Assembly (NCBI GenBank): GCA_964496575.1 | Contig: CAZCAC010000031.1 | Location: 13,435 to 77,434 of the forward strand | DNA length: 64,000 bases | DNA from: CAZCAC01 sp964496575 | Lineage (GTDB): Bacteria; Planctomycetota; UBA1135; GCA-002686595 | Direction of reading: 5' to 3' | Shown: positions 17,945 to 26,641 of the stretch, piece after piece | Position numbering within the stretch: the first letter of the stretch is position 1 | Layout of the letters: each line of letters starts with the position of its first letter | Notes under the pieces: generated by a model | Databases searched by the model: none | The model's input: only the letters and a program-made list of their open reading frames with translations | What the model was told of the DNA's origin: nothing | Program-made: the position numbers and the translations under genes

Positions 17945-18240
17945 GGGGAGAACTTCGTTCAGGAGCTGGCCGGGATTCTCGCGCGTCCGTTCCGAAGGCA
18001 GGTTCCACGCGGCGCGTCCTCCAGATAGAAACCGAGAACGTGTACCAGAACGCTAGCACGTCCGGCGAAGACCCGCAACGCGGCGGGACCGGCCAACGTG
18101 CCAAATCGGCCGCACCGTATCGTCTGTGGATACAGCATCGTGTTGGCTTCGAACCACACGAGGCGCCGGTCGAGCAATGCCCGATCAGCGCCCCATGCGG
18201 CGATGGTGGACCCGGTTCGGTCCCGGATCCGGTCAGGGGA
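17945..18240. other. Intergenic, nothing recognisable
   Basis: About 300 bases upstream of the sulfatase remnant. The open frames crossing it are Ser/Arg/Pro-rich shadows. It may include the old promoter of the sulfatase; no RNA gene or repeat is seen. Confidence 0.4.
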
Positions 18241-19515
18241 TCACGGAGTCCAGGTGATCTCGTAGCCGTTGGTGGCGTTGAAATCGTTGACGCCGACGCC
18301 GCAAGGCTGACCACCGGAGTTGTCGCGGTACCAGAGCTGGTAGCGCTTGGTGTCGCCCGCGAGGACGTTGCCGGCCTTGACCGAGATCGGCGTGGCCCAG
18401 GCGGAGGTGTCGGAGTCACCCGTCGCGCTGGAGAAGCGGACGCCGAGGCGCTTCAGCTGGCCGCCGGCGCACTGGAGACCGTCACCCCAGATGTTGCCGG
18501 GGGACAGGTCGTTGTTGGCCTGGAAGTACAGGCCGCTGTTGTTGGGGTCGAGACCCGTGGCGGAGAGGACCAGCGTGTCGTTACTGAGGCTGGCGTCCCC
18601 GCTGGCGGTGAGCTTGGCGCCCGCGGCGGAGGCGCCGTTGGCGCAGCCGGAGCCGGGTACGGTGCCGTCGCTGTTGTTGCCGCAAGGGCACTGGGTGCCG
18701 CTGCCGTCACCGAAGCAGTACCCGGTGCCGGGCTCCGGCCCGAAGTCGGGCGGGGTGAGCGTGCCACTGGCGAGCCCCGCGATATCCGCGGCGCTCAAGA
18801 GCCCATCGTAGAAAGCGAGGTCGTCGAGCCCGCTCTCCTGGGCAGCAGCGGGGTCGCCACCGCCGTTGATGACCCCGATCTGGAGGTCGTGCGACGGGAA
18901 GACCTGCCCGGTCAACGTGCCGGTGAGAGCGTAGGTGCCCTGAGACACGCCGTCGAACCAGATCTCAGCCTGGTTGTTGGCGCGGTCGACGGTCCCCGCC
19001 ACGTGAACCCAGGTGTCGATTCCGTGGTACACCACGAGGTAGTTGTTCGAGATCGTCGCGGCCCCCTCGTGGTCGTCGATGCGGAAGTTGAAGAGCGGAG
19101 TCGTGTTCGAGGCGAGCTGGATTCCGATGGATGTCCCGGACAGGCAGTCGAAGACCCGCGGGCCCCTTGAGTCGCCGTCGCTCGTGTTGTCGTACACCCA
19201 GTAGCTGAAGGACCAGTCACCGGTGCCGAAATCCATTGCGGTCGGATTCGTGCCGTCGTGCACGTCCGCGGAGACGAAGCCTCCGCCGGAGCCCGTACCA
19301 CCCAGGACGGTGTTGAGGGTCGGGCCGGATCCCGTGTAGGCCTCGCCGTACGTGGCGTGGACGCTGAGGTCGGGGGTGCCGACGGCGCTGCCGACGAGAC
19401 CGCCGACGGAGTCGTCCATGCTCGAGAAGTCCCAGTAGTGAATGACTGTCTGGGCCTGGGCGGTGGAAGCCATCGCTGCCAGGGCCAGAGCGGAAGTGAT
19501 CGAGAGGAGCTTCAT
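18241..19515 (-). CDS. LamG-domain exported protein with Cys-rich C-terminal module
   Basis: 424 residues; signal peptide MKLLSITSALALAAMASTAQA fixes the ATG at 19515. Residues about 22-245 are a concanavalin A-like LamG/laminin-G domain (HYWDFSSMDDSVGG at the start, WSFSYWVYDN, WVHVAGTVDRANNQAEIWFDG, GLDDLAFYDGLLS), a carbohydrate-binding fold. Residues about 262-424 are the textbook form of the window's Cys-rich module: CFGDGSGTQCPCGNNSDGT, GSGCANG, GLYFQANNDLSPG, WGDGLQCAGGQLKRLGVRFS, KRYQLWYRDN, CGVGVNDFNATNGYEITWTP. Only 50 bases from the Kelch gene in the same direction; the two may be cotranscribed or be neighbouring duplicates. Confidence 0.85.
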   Translation of the reverse strand: MKLLSITSALALAAMASTAQAQTVIHYWDFSSMDDSVGGLVGSAVGTPDLSVHATYGEAYTGSGPTLNTVLGGTGSGGGFVSADVHDGTNPTAMDFGTGDWSFSYWVYDNTSDGDSRGPRVFDCLSGTSIGIQLASNTTPLFNFRIDDHEGAATISNNYLVVYHGIDTWVHVAGTVDRANNQAEIWFDGVSQGTYALTGTLTGQVFPSHDLQIGVINGGGDPAAAQESGLDDLAFYDGLLSAADIAGLASGTLTPPDFGPEPGTGYCFGDGSGTQCPCGNNSDGTVPGSGCANGASAAGAKLTASGDASLSNDTLVLSATGLDPNNSGLYFQANNDLSPGNIWGDGLQCAGGQLKRLGVRFSSATGDSDTSAWATPISVKAGNVLAGDTKRYQLWYRDNSGGQPCGVGVNDFNATNGYEITWTP

Positions 19516-19565
19516 GATTCGTTGCTCAGAGATTGATGGGTTCGAGGTGGTTTTCCGGCAGACGA

Positions 19566-21071
19566 TCAGGGCAGCCAGGTGATCATGTAGCCGTTGGAGG
19601 TGTTGGATTCGGTGCCACAAGGAGAACCATTGGAGTCGCGGAACCACCACTGGTAGTACAGCGTCTCGCCGGCGAGGATCGTGTGACCGAAGCTCGCCGA
19701 TCGGGCGGAGATCGACATCGGGCTCGAGTCGGCGTCACCGGTGGCGGTGGTCGTCTTCACCTTCAGGCGGATCAGGCCTCCGCCAGCGCAGCGGATGGCG
19801 TCGCCGAGGAAGAGGCCCGCGCCGTCCTGGTTGTTGTTCGCCTGGAAGAACATCGACGAGTTCGAGACCGGACCTCGCAGCCCCACGAGGACCAGGCTGT
19901 CCGCGCCGACACTCGCCACGCCGGTGCCGTAGAGACGGGCCCCGGCATTCGCGTCGTCGTGCGCGCAACCCGCGCCGAGGGGATCGGAGCCGTCGTTGTC
20001 GTTGCCGCAGGGGCAGGGATTGCCTTGATCGGTGCGACCGAAGCAGTAGGCGGTGCCGGGGCCGGTGCTGGGGCCGACGTATTCCCAGGTATCGTCCATC
20101 TGGGTGGTCCGGTATCCGCCGAAGAGGATGATCTTGCCCAGACCGGCCACGAAGCGCATCGAGGTGGCGGAGCGATCCCCGGCCCCGGAGATGCCGAGGT
20201 TGGTCCAGTCGGCACCGTCGAACTCCCAGGTGCTGGGCAGGGTGGGGCCGTTCTCGACGCCCCCGAAGAGCACCATGACGTCGCGCAGCGGGTCGTAGCT
20301 CATGGCTCCGTTGTTGAGTCCGTAGGTGCCCCCCCCGCCGGTCGGGAAGTTCGCCGTCACGATCTCGGTCCAGTTCGTGCCGTCGAAGACCCAGGTGTCC
20401 TTGTGGTTGGTCCAGGTCGTCGAGGCGGTCGAGAACCCGCCGTACATGAAGACCGTGCTGCTGCTCGTGTCACAGGCCATGAAGTGCTGGCGACGCGCCG
20501 GCGGAACCGTGGCCGGTGACAGCTGGGTCCAGTTCACCCCGTCCCACGCCCAGGTCTCGTCGTAGAGCGTCGTCCCGTCGCTACCCCCGAAGAGGTACGT
20601 CGTGGCCAGGCCGGGGACGTAGACCATGTCGCACTGCTTCATCGCGGGCGGCGAGCTCGCCGGTGACATCTGGGTCCAGGTGCTCCCGTCCCACTCCCAC
20701 GTGTCGTCGGACGGGCCGCCCTGGTCGCCACCGAAGACGACGAGCCGGCCACGGCCGCTGTCCCAGGCCACGCCGCCGGTCTTGCGGGCGGGCGGGGTCG
20801 GACCGCTGGTCGGCGAGATGTCGGTCCAGTCGGTGCCGTCGAAGGCCCAGATCTTGTTCTGCAGACCGGCGCCGCCTTCCTTTCCACCGAAGCAGAGGGC
20901 GCGGCTTCCATCGGACACCACGTCGTGCCCGGCGGAGGGGGGAGGGCTGGTCGTCGGAGTCAGCTCGGTCCAGGTCCCCTGCGGGGCCGGCACGGCCGCA
21001 GAGGTCGCGGCGAGGAGAGAGGACGCGGCGAGCAGCTGGAGGCTCGTCAAGACGGGGGAGGTTCGCTTCAT
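19566..21071 (-). CDS. Kelch-repeat exported protein with Cys-rich C-terminal module
   Basis: 501 residues from ATG 21071 with GGAAGAG just upstream; signal peptide SPVLTSLQLLAASSLLAATSAA. Six Kelch-type blades of about 52 residues each follow, recognisable by LCFGGKEG, LVVFGGDQGGPSDDTWEWDG, YLFGGSDG, FMYGGFST, VLFGGVEN and ILFGGYRTTQMDDTWEY. Tail: CFGRTDQGNPCPCGNDNDGS, GAGCAHDDAN, SSMFFQANNNQ, GDAIRCAGGGLIRLKVKT, YYQWWFRDSNGSPCG, TSNGYMITWLP. A secreted propeller with the common terminal module; ligand unknown. Confidence 0.83.
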   Translation of the reverse strand: MKRTSPVLTSLQLLAASSLLAATSAAVPAPQGTWTELTPTTSPPPSAGHDVVSDGSRALCFGGKEGGAGLQNKIWAFDGTDWTDISPTSGPTPPARKTGGVAWDSGRGRLVVFGGDQGGPSDDTWEWDGSTWTQMSPASSPPAMKQCDMVYVPGLATTYLFGGSDGTTLYDETWAWDGVNWTQLSPATVPPARRQHFMACDTSSSTVFMYGGFSTASTTWTNHKDTWVFDGTNWTEIVTANFPTGGGGTYGLNNGAMSYDPLRDVMVLFGGVENGPTLPSTWEFDGADWTNLGISGAGDRSATSMRFVAGLGKIILFGGYRTTQMDDTWEYVGPSTGPGTAYCFGRTDQGNPCPCGNDNDGSDPLGAGCAHDDANAGARLYGTGVASVGADSLVLVGLRGPVSNSSMFFQANNNQDGAGLFLGDAIRCAGGGLIRLKVKTTTATGDADSSPMSISARSASFGHTILAGETLYYQWWFRDSNGSPCGTESNTSNGYMITWLP

Positions 21072-21235
21072 CGGATTCTCTTCCTTCTCGGATGCGGCGC
21101 GTGCACGTTCGTGCCGGCCGACGCAGAGGTGGGTTGGGGAGAGCACGTCCGGCCCATCGGCCACGACTCGTCAATCCTGCCTCATCCGTCGACTTTCCAT
21201 CAGCCCGGAATACTCCTGGAATCCGGGCAGGGACC

Positions 21236-21253
21236 CCTCGTAGATCTACGAGG
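21236..21253. promoter_or_regulatory. 18-bp perfect palindrome upstream of the sensor kinase
   Basis: CCTCGTAGATCTACGAGG is its own reverse complement. It lies 59 bases before the sensor kinase start, between divergent genes. Its 12-base core CGTAGATCTACG recurs exactly once elsewhere in intergenic sequence, at 25416-25427 on the other side of this signalling block. A dimeric NarL/LuxR-type regulator such as the one encoded at 24228 is the obvious candidate to bind here. Confidence 0.6.
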
Positions 21254-21300
21254 CCTCCCCCCCGATCCAGCCTTGAAGCGGACTCCAGGGGGGCGGGTGG

Positions 21301-21306
21301 TAGACT
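21301..21306 (+). promoter_or_regulatory. Candidate -10 (TAGACT) of the sensor kinase gene
   Basis: TAGACT ends six bases before the ATG at 21313, so transcription from it would give a nearly leaderless message. The palindrome at 21236 would then lie around -60, a position suited to an activator. Confidence 0.3.
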
Positions 21307-21312
21307 GTATCC

Positions 21313-24213
21313 ATGGTTCCTCGACTGCTTACCGGGATCCTCCTTTGCACCCTCCTGGCTCCGGTGCTGCCCGCTCAGCTGGAGCTCCCACCGTCCATCT
21401 CCCACTCCACCTGGACGGATGCAGACGGCTTGCCGCAGAACTCGGTGCTGAGTATCAGCCAGGACTCCGCCGGGTACCTGTGGGTCACCACCCTCGGCGG
21501 CCTGGCTCGTTTCGATGGACGGCACTTCGAAGCGTTCGACGAGCTGAGCCGGCCAGATCTCCCGGGCAACCGCTTCATGCGGGTCCTCCACGACCGGAAC
21601 GAGACGATGTGGGTCTGGATCCAGGAGACCGGTCTCTTCCGCTACCGGGACGATCGATTCACGCACATCGAGACTCCGACAACGTTGAGGCGAATCGTCG
21701 AAGACGAAGCGGGGAACATCTGGGCGACGTTCCGGGATGGCCTCTTCCGCGTCATCGAGGATCGAGTCGACCTGGTGAAGGAGGGCGCGTTTCGAGCCAT
21801 CCTCGATGCAGGAGACGGAGTCACCTGGGTCTCCTCGTTCGACGGAGAGCTGCTTCGGCTCGAGGATGATCGAGAGACTGTGTTCGGCCCGAACGAGGGG
21901 CTCCCGCCTCGGGAGGCGATGACGGCGCTCCTCGAGACCGACGACGGCATCCTCTGGGGAGCCTGCGAGGCGGGAGTCTGGCGCTCCACCGACGCGACCA
22001 GAACTGAGTTCCAGCGAGTCGGAGGTGCTCCCGAGAACGTACAAGGCGCGGTGCTGGACGAGCGAGGCGCTCTGTGGTTCGCTTGCAGCGATCGCCTCGT
22101 ACGGTGGGATCCCGGCACCAGTTCCGCCACCGAGGTAGCCCAGGGCGATTTCACCTCCTTCTTCAAGGACGGTCGCGGAAACCTCTGGGTCGGCAGCTCC
22201 GGTCAGGGCCTGCATTGCCTTCGCTACGCCGCGCTCCACGACGTGACCGCCGAGCTGGGCCTCCCGGCGAATGACTCCTGGGCCATCACTGAGGATTCGA
22301 CGGGAACCGTGTTCATCCTCATGGGCCGCATGCTGTTCGAAACACGAGACGGTGACGTCACGAGCAGGCTGTTCGCTGACAACCTCAGTTCCGTGTTCGT
22401 CGATCGCCAGGGGGACCTGTGGATCGGGAGTTTTGGTGGGCTGATCAGGATCCGCGGGGATCAGGAGGTCTCGTTCGGAAAGGACGCGGGTCTCTCCGGG
22501 CCGGTGCGCGCCCTGCTGGAGGACCGCGCCGGGCGGCTCTGGGTCGGCACGGCGGAAGGCCTGTTCCTGATGGATGGGGACCGCTTTCTGCACCGGTTCG
22601 CGGAGCAGCTGGCCGGCGTCCGCTGTTTGCTCGAGGACGAGGCCACGGGCGTGCTGTGGGTCGGTACCCAGAAGGGGCTGGCCCGGATCGATGGCGACTC
22701 GCTCACCTGGCTCGATAGGGAAAACGATCTGTCCCCCGGCGCCATTCGCACGCTGTACCTGGACCCGGACGGGGTACTCTGGGCCGGAAGCTACTGCGGT
22801 GGGCTGAACCGCATCGAGAAGGGCACAATCGTGCGCTACTCGAAAAGCAACGGTCTCGCGGACAACTTCATCTCCTGCATCCTCGAAGACGACGACGAAC
22901 GATTGTGGATCAACTCGAACAAGGGTCCCCTGGTGGTCCATCGTTCCGAGCTGAACCGCGTCGCCAGGGGGGAGGCCGACCGTATCGCCTGCACCACCTT
23001 CACCAGGGGGGAAGGTGCGCGCGAGGCGAATGGAGGGAGTCAGCCGGCGGGGTGGCGCACGACCGACGGGCGGATGTGGTTTCCGAGCATCGAGGGGGTG
23101 ACGGTCGCCGATCCGCGGGAGCTCCCGCTCGACGAGGCACCACCGAGCGCGCTGATCGAGTCGCTCGACATTGGCGAGAACCGTGAGCTGATCGTGCGCT
23201 TCACGGCGCTCGGATTCTCCTCCCCGGAGCGCGTACGTATCCAGACCCGGCTGATCGGCCACACCCAGAGCTGGATCGAGGACCTGGGAGAGCGGCGGGC
23301 GCACTACAGCTACCTGTCGCCCGGCGCCTACGAGTTTCAGGTGAGAGCCCGGAACGGATACGGTCCATGGAGTGCGGTGGTAGCAGAGAGCTTCGAAGTC
23401 GAGCACCGCTTCCACGAGACTACCGCTTTCCTCGTCGGCATCGCGCTGCTCGGCGCTCTCGGGGCCCTGGTCCTGACGGAGTTCCGGCTGAAGCGCTCGC
23501 GCGCGCGAACGGCGGAGCTCGTCCAGCTGGTCGCGGAACGCGAGCGCGCCGAGCGCTCCCTGAGCAAGAGCCGGGCCGAGCTTCGCCGCCTGTCGCAAGA
23601 GCTCCTGACCAGCCAGGACACGGAGCGCCGGCGCCTTTCTCGTGAGCTGCACGACGACCTGAGCCAGCGGCTGGCCGCGCTGGCGATCCAGGCCCAGGTC
23701 GTCAGGAGACGCCTGGGAGACAGCAGCGACCAGACCCGCGAGCAGGTGGACGATATCGTCGAGATGTCCCGGCAGCTCGCCATCGATGTCCAGCAGCTGT
23801 CTCGGCGACTGCACCCCGTGGGCCTGCGCAGTCTCGGGCTGGCCGAGGCCGTTCGCCAGGAATGCGACGCCTTCGCGCGCCGTGGCGGAGTCGACGTCGA
23901 GCTCGAGGAGAACATCGCCTCGAACGAGGTCTCCGAGGAAGTCTCGGTCGCGGCCTTCCGGATCCTCCAGGAGAGCCTGCACAACGTCGAGAAGCACGCC
24001 CGCGCCAGCGCGGTGAAGGTCCGGGTCGTCGTGGAGGACGGCGAGCTCGTCGTCTCCATCTCCGACCGCGGGCGGGGATTCGACACCGAGAACGGTTCCG
24101 ACGCCGGGCTCGGGCTGATTACAATGCGTGAGCGGGCCGCCTCCATCGCCGGAGAGCTCTCGGTCACCTCCAGCCCCGGCGGCGGAACGACGGTCTGCCT
24201 GCGCGTCCCCTGA
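21313..24213 (+). CDS. Propeller-type sensor histidine kinase (Reg_prop / Y_Y_Y / HisKA_3)
   Basis: 966 residues. Signal peptide 1-21; residues about 30-610 are two-component-regulator propeller repeats (GLPQNSVLSISQDSAGYLWV, GNLWVGSSGQGL, GDLWIGSFGGLIR, GRLWVGTAEGLFLMDGD), normally an extracytoplasmic double propeller that senses a polysaccharide-derived or similar ligand. A Y_Y_Y-like segment (YSYLSPGAYEFQVRARNGYG) leads to one membrane span near 707-727. The cytoplasmic part is a NarX/LuxR-partner kinase: dimerisation helix with His780 in SRELHDDLSQRLAAL, then the ATPase domain (LQESLHNVEKHARAS, SDRGRGF, GLGLITMRERA). No receiver is fused; the response regulator follows directly. Confidence 0.9.
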   Translation: MVPRLLTGILLCTLLAPVLPAQLELPPSISHSTWTDADGLPQNSVLSISQDSAGYLWVTTLGGLARFDGRHFEAFDELSRPDLPGNRFMRVLHDRNETMWVWIQETGLFRYRDDRFTHIETPTTLRRIVEDEAGNIWATFRDGLFRVIEDRVDLVKEGAFRAILDAGDGVTWVSSFDGELLRLEDDRETVFGPNEGLPPREAMTALLETDDGILWGACEAGVWRSTDATRTEFQRVGGAPENVQGAVLDERGALWFACSDRLVRWDPGTSSATEVAQGDFTSFFKDGRGNLWVGSSGQGLHCLRYAALHDVTAELGLPANDSWAITEDSTGTVFILMGRMLFETRDGDVTSRLFADNLSSVFVDRQGDLWIGSFGGLIRIRGDQEVSFGKDAGLSGPVRALLEDRAGRLWVGTAEGLFLMDGDRFLHRFAEQLAGVRCLLEDEATGVLWVGTQKGLARIDGDSLTWLDRENDLSPGAIRTLYLDPDGVLWAGSYCGGLNRIEKGTIVRYSKSNGLADNFISCILEDDDERLWINSNKGPLVVHRSELNRVARGEADRIACTTFTRGEGAREANGGSQPAGWRTTDGRMWFPSIEGVTVADPRELPLDEAPPSALIESLDIGENRELIVRFTALGFSSPERVRIQTRLIGHTQSWIEDLGERRAHYSYLSPGAYEFQVRARNGYGPWSAVVAESFEVEHRFHETTAFLVGIALLGALGALVLTEFRLKRSRARTAELVQLVAERERAERSLSKSRAELRRLSQELLTSQDTERRRLSRELHDDLSQRLAALAIQAQVVRRRLGDSSDQTREQVDDIVEMSRQLAIDVQQLSRRLHPVGLRSLGLAEAVRQECDAFARRGGVDVELEENIASNEVSEEVSVAAFRILQESLHNVEKHARASAVKVRVVVEDGELVVSISDRGRGFDTENGSDAGLGLITMRERAASIAGELSVTSSPGGGTTVCLRVP

Positions 24214-24214
24214 T

Positions 24215-24220
24215 GGAGGA
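24215..24220 (+). promoter_or_regulatory. Ribosome binding site deciding the regulator start
   Basis: GGAGGA lies seven bases before ATG 24228. It overlaps the alternative ATG at 24213, which itself overlaps the kinase stop, and so favours 24228 as the real start. Confidence 0.6.
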
Positions 24221-24227
24221 AACCCGA

Positions 24228-24857
24228 ATGAGCCGCCCCCGAATCGTCCTGGCCGACGACCACCGCGTCTTCGCGGAGGGGTTGAAGAGCTTGCTCGAGG
24301 AAGAGTACGACGTCGTCGGCATCGTGGAAGACGGCCAGGCCCTGCTGGAAGCCGTCGTGGACCTCGCTCCCGACCTCGTGGTCACGGACGTGTCGATGCC
24401 GGAGCTGAACGGCATCGAGTGCGTTCCTCGATTGCGCGAGTCCAACCCGGATACGAAGATCATCCTGCTGACGATGCACGAGGACGTCGGGCTGGCCACC
24501 ACGGCGATCCGGGCCGGCGCCTCCGGCTACATCCTCAAGCACGGTCGCGCCGAGGAGGTGCTGCACGCCATCGAGGAGGTGCTCAAGGGTGGCATACACG
24601 TCTCGCCTCCGATGGGCGAGGTCGTGATGCGTGCACTGGCTTCCGGAAAGGAGGACAAGCCGGAGCTGACCGAGCGGCAGACCGAGATCCTGGTGCTCCT
24701 GGTTCAGGGACTGTCGGCCAAGGAGATCGCGTACAAGCTGCACCTCTCCCCGCGCACGGTGGAGTTTCACAAGTACCAAGCGATGGAGCGTGTCGGCGTG
24801 ACCACGAGCGCCGAGCTGATCGCCTACGCCGTGATGAGGGGCATCGGTCGCGCCTAG
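24228..24857 (+). CDS. NarL/LuxR-type response regulator
   Basis: 209 residues. Receiver domain 1-120 with the acidic pair in LADDH, phospho-acceptor Asp54 in VVTDVSMPELNG, conserved Thr in LLTMHED and Lys in YILKHG. C-terminal LuxR-type helix-turn-helix about 142-205: LTERQTEILVLLVQGLSAKE, LSPRTVEFHKYQAMERV. It starts 14 bases after the sensor kinase stop, so the two form a two-component operon. Probable binding site: the palindromes at 21236 and 25416, suggesting autoregulation and control of the divergent genes. Confidence 0.92.
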   Translation: MSRPRIVLADDHRVFAEGLKSLLEEEYDVVGIVEDGQALLEAVVDLAPDLVVTDVSMPELNGIECVPRLRESNPDTKIILLTMHEDVGLATTAIRAGASGYILKHGRAEEVLHAIEEVLKGGIHVSPPMGEVVMRALASGKEDKPELTERQTEILVLLVQGLSAKEIAYKLHLSPRTVEFHKYQAMERVGVTTSAELIAYAVMRGIGRA

Positions 24858-24895
24858 CTCGGCCGTTTCGGGTCGAGCGAAGCACGGGGCACGAT

Positions 24896-25321
24896 CTACC
24901 TGAATTCAGGTTTCACCGCGTCTGGGGCTCTCGACTCGCTCGCTCGCTCGACGGCTTGCCGAGCGCCCAGGACCTCCAGGGCGACGGACACGAGCTCCGA
25001 TCCCGCCAGGCTCCGCATCATGATTCGATCGACACCGGCCTTCCGTGCTTCGTGTTCGACCCGGGGGTCGTCTCCTGCCGCGAGCAGGATCAGACGCACC
25101 TCCGCCGAGCGCGAGCGCAGGACTCTCACGAGCTTTCCAGGGCTCCTGCCCAGGAGCTCGATGTCTCCCACGACGAGATCGGGCCGCAGGGCCAGCATCG
25201 CGTCTCGCCAGGAAACCAGGTTGTCCACCATGGCGACGACCTCGAGATCCGGCTCGAGCGTGCGCTTCAGGCTGCGCAGTAGCTCGTAGCTCGAGGCGGC
25301 GATGATGCAGGTCTGGGTCAT
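24896..25321 (-). CDS. Degenerate receiver-domain protein
   Basis: 141 residues with the fold pattern of a response-regulator receiver (CIIAASSYELLRSLKRTLE, LRPDLVVGDIELLGRSPGKL, VRLILLAAGDDPR, GVDRIMMRSLAGSEL). The N-terminal acidic pair is replaced by small residues (AASS) and the Lys near the end by Arg/Ser, while an Asp is kept at the phosphorylation position (VVGD). No output domain. Likely a pseudo-receiver or adaptor acting with the neighbouring two-component pair, with which it is convergent (39 bases apart). The palindrome at 25416 lies about 95 bases upstream of its start. Confidence 0.65.
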   Translation of the reverse strand: MTQTCIIAASSYELLRSLKRTLEPDLEVVAMVDNLVSWRDAMLALRPDLVVGDIELLGRSPGKLVRVLRSRSAEVRLILLAAGDDPRVEHEARKAGVDRIMMRSLAGSELVSVALEVLGARQAVERASESRAPDAVKPEFR

Positions 25322-25415
25322 TGAGGGCGGTCCTTTGTCGGGTCCGGCTGGCCCGATACACGGCTGAATCGAATGTCAGACCCACCGTAGCGCAAAAAAC
25401 CGTCCGCGTCTGGCT

Positions 25416-25427
25416 CGTAGATCTACG
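25416..25427. promoter_or_regulatory. Second copy of the palindrome core CGTAGATCTACG
   Basis: Perfect 12-base palindrome identical to the core at 21236-21253, also preceded by CT. It sits upstream of the pseudo-receiver gene (minus strand) and directly before the decayed kinase gene (plus strand), so it could serve either. Confidence 0.5.
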
Positions 25428-25464
25428 GGGTTCTGCGTCCTGGTCCTTTCCGCCGAGTCGGCCG

Positions 25465-26448
25465 GAGCGGCCCTTCTTCACCATGAAGCTGATCAAGGAG
25501 CGCACCTTCGCGACCCTCTTGTCCGAGCGCGGGGTGCAGATCGTCGACTGGGGCCTGGCCAAGGTGCTGGCGCGCGGAGGCACGGCCGACGAGATGCGCG
25601 CTCGGGAAGTCCGCAGCGAGCTGCCCGTGCTGGAGACGGTGCGCAGCAGCGAGGGTTCGGACAGCGGCACCGACTCCGTGCTCGGTTCGGTGATGGGCAC
25701 GCCGGCGTGCATGCCTCCCGAGCAGGCCAGTGGGCGCGTCGATCGTCAGGACGAGCGCTTCGACGTCTTCGCCGTGAGCGCGATCCTGTGCGAGATCCTC
25801 ACCGGCGCGCCGCCTTGTCCGGGGGAACGCGAGAAGACGATCATCCAGGCCGCGAAGGCTGAGCTCGAGGTGGCCCTCGTGCACAGTAGGAAGGCTCTCG
25901 AGTGCAACCCCGGCAATGCGAGGGCGGCGGCGCAGGCCCTGCAGCTGGAGATCCTGAACGGAGATCTCGACGCCGCGCTAGTGCAGCTCGAGGACAGCGT
26001 GCGCTACTCGAGGACCCAGTCGAACCTATACAACGACCTGGCCTGGTTCCTGGCCACGACGCCGCCGGAGACGTTTGGCGGTGAACGACTCCCCGCGCGC
26101 TATGCGGGTGAGGGCGTGCGACCCGCGGAACTCGCGCTGAAGGTCGGCTCGAACGATGCCAACGTCAACAACACGCTCTCCATCACTCGCCTGCGGGCGG
26201 GCGATGCCCAGGGTGCTCTCGAGGCGGCGGAGCAGGCGATGAAGATCAGCGATGGGGGACAGCCGCACGACTGGCACGCCCTATCACTGGCGCACCAGGC
26301 CCTGGGCGACGCTGACCAGGGCCGCCAGTGGTTCGAGCTCGCGGATGCTTCCTACCGTGCGCAGGGATTCGACGGAGCGGGTCTCGAGCTCATCCACGCC
26401 GAGGCGGCGCGGGGGTTGGGTGTGGGGGAGGAGTCGAAGGACGAGTAG
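25465..26448 (+). pseudogene. Decayed Ser/Thr kinase gene with internal deletions, TPR-like tail kept
   Basis: The frame is open (it extends 5' to 25321) but holds only pieces of a planctomycete Ser/Thr kinase: PFFTMKLIKERTFATLL from the hinge, then directly VQIVDWGLAKVL (the DFG-equivalent), GSVMGTPACMPPEQASG, and FDVFAVSAILCEILTG. The N-lobe with glycine loop and Lys, the 60-70 residues with HRDLK, and the C-lobe after LTGAPP are gone. The tail (LVHSRKALECNPGNARAAAQ, NLYNDLAWFLATTPPETFG, ALSLAHQALGDADQGRQWFE) is a TPR-like region usual for such kinases. All deletions kept the frame, so the product could still be made, but it cannot be a kinase. Confidence 0.7.
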
Positions 26449-26641
26449 CGCGCGAAGGCGGACTCGGGCCAGGGACAACCATCGAAAGCGCTCGGTCCTG
26501 CGGCCGTTCTCGCGACCGGCGATACCGTGCCCGCGCCACGGGCGCCGCCGATTCCCCATGGATCGCGAGTGGCGGAGATTGCCCGGGCTCAGTATCTTCG
26601 ATTGAGGATCCTCCCGGACTCTGTCTACCCCGACCAGAATC

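Noticed and set aside
17823..18419. Minus-strand frame of 198 codons
   Set aside because: Ser/Pro/Arg-rich shadow overlapping the sulfatase remnant and the LamG gene's end; no start signal or fold.
20581..23997. Open frame of 1138 codons on the minus strand
   Set aside because: It is antisense to the sensor kinase, whose protein has clear domains; the minus translation is Arg/Gln/Pro/Asp-rich without any fold. A GC-rich shadow.
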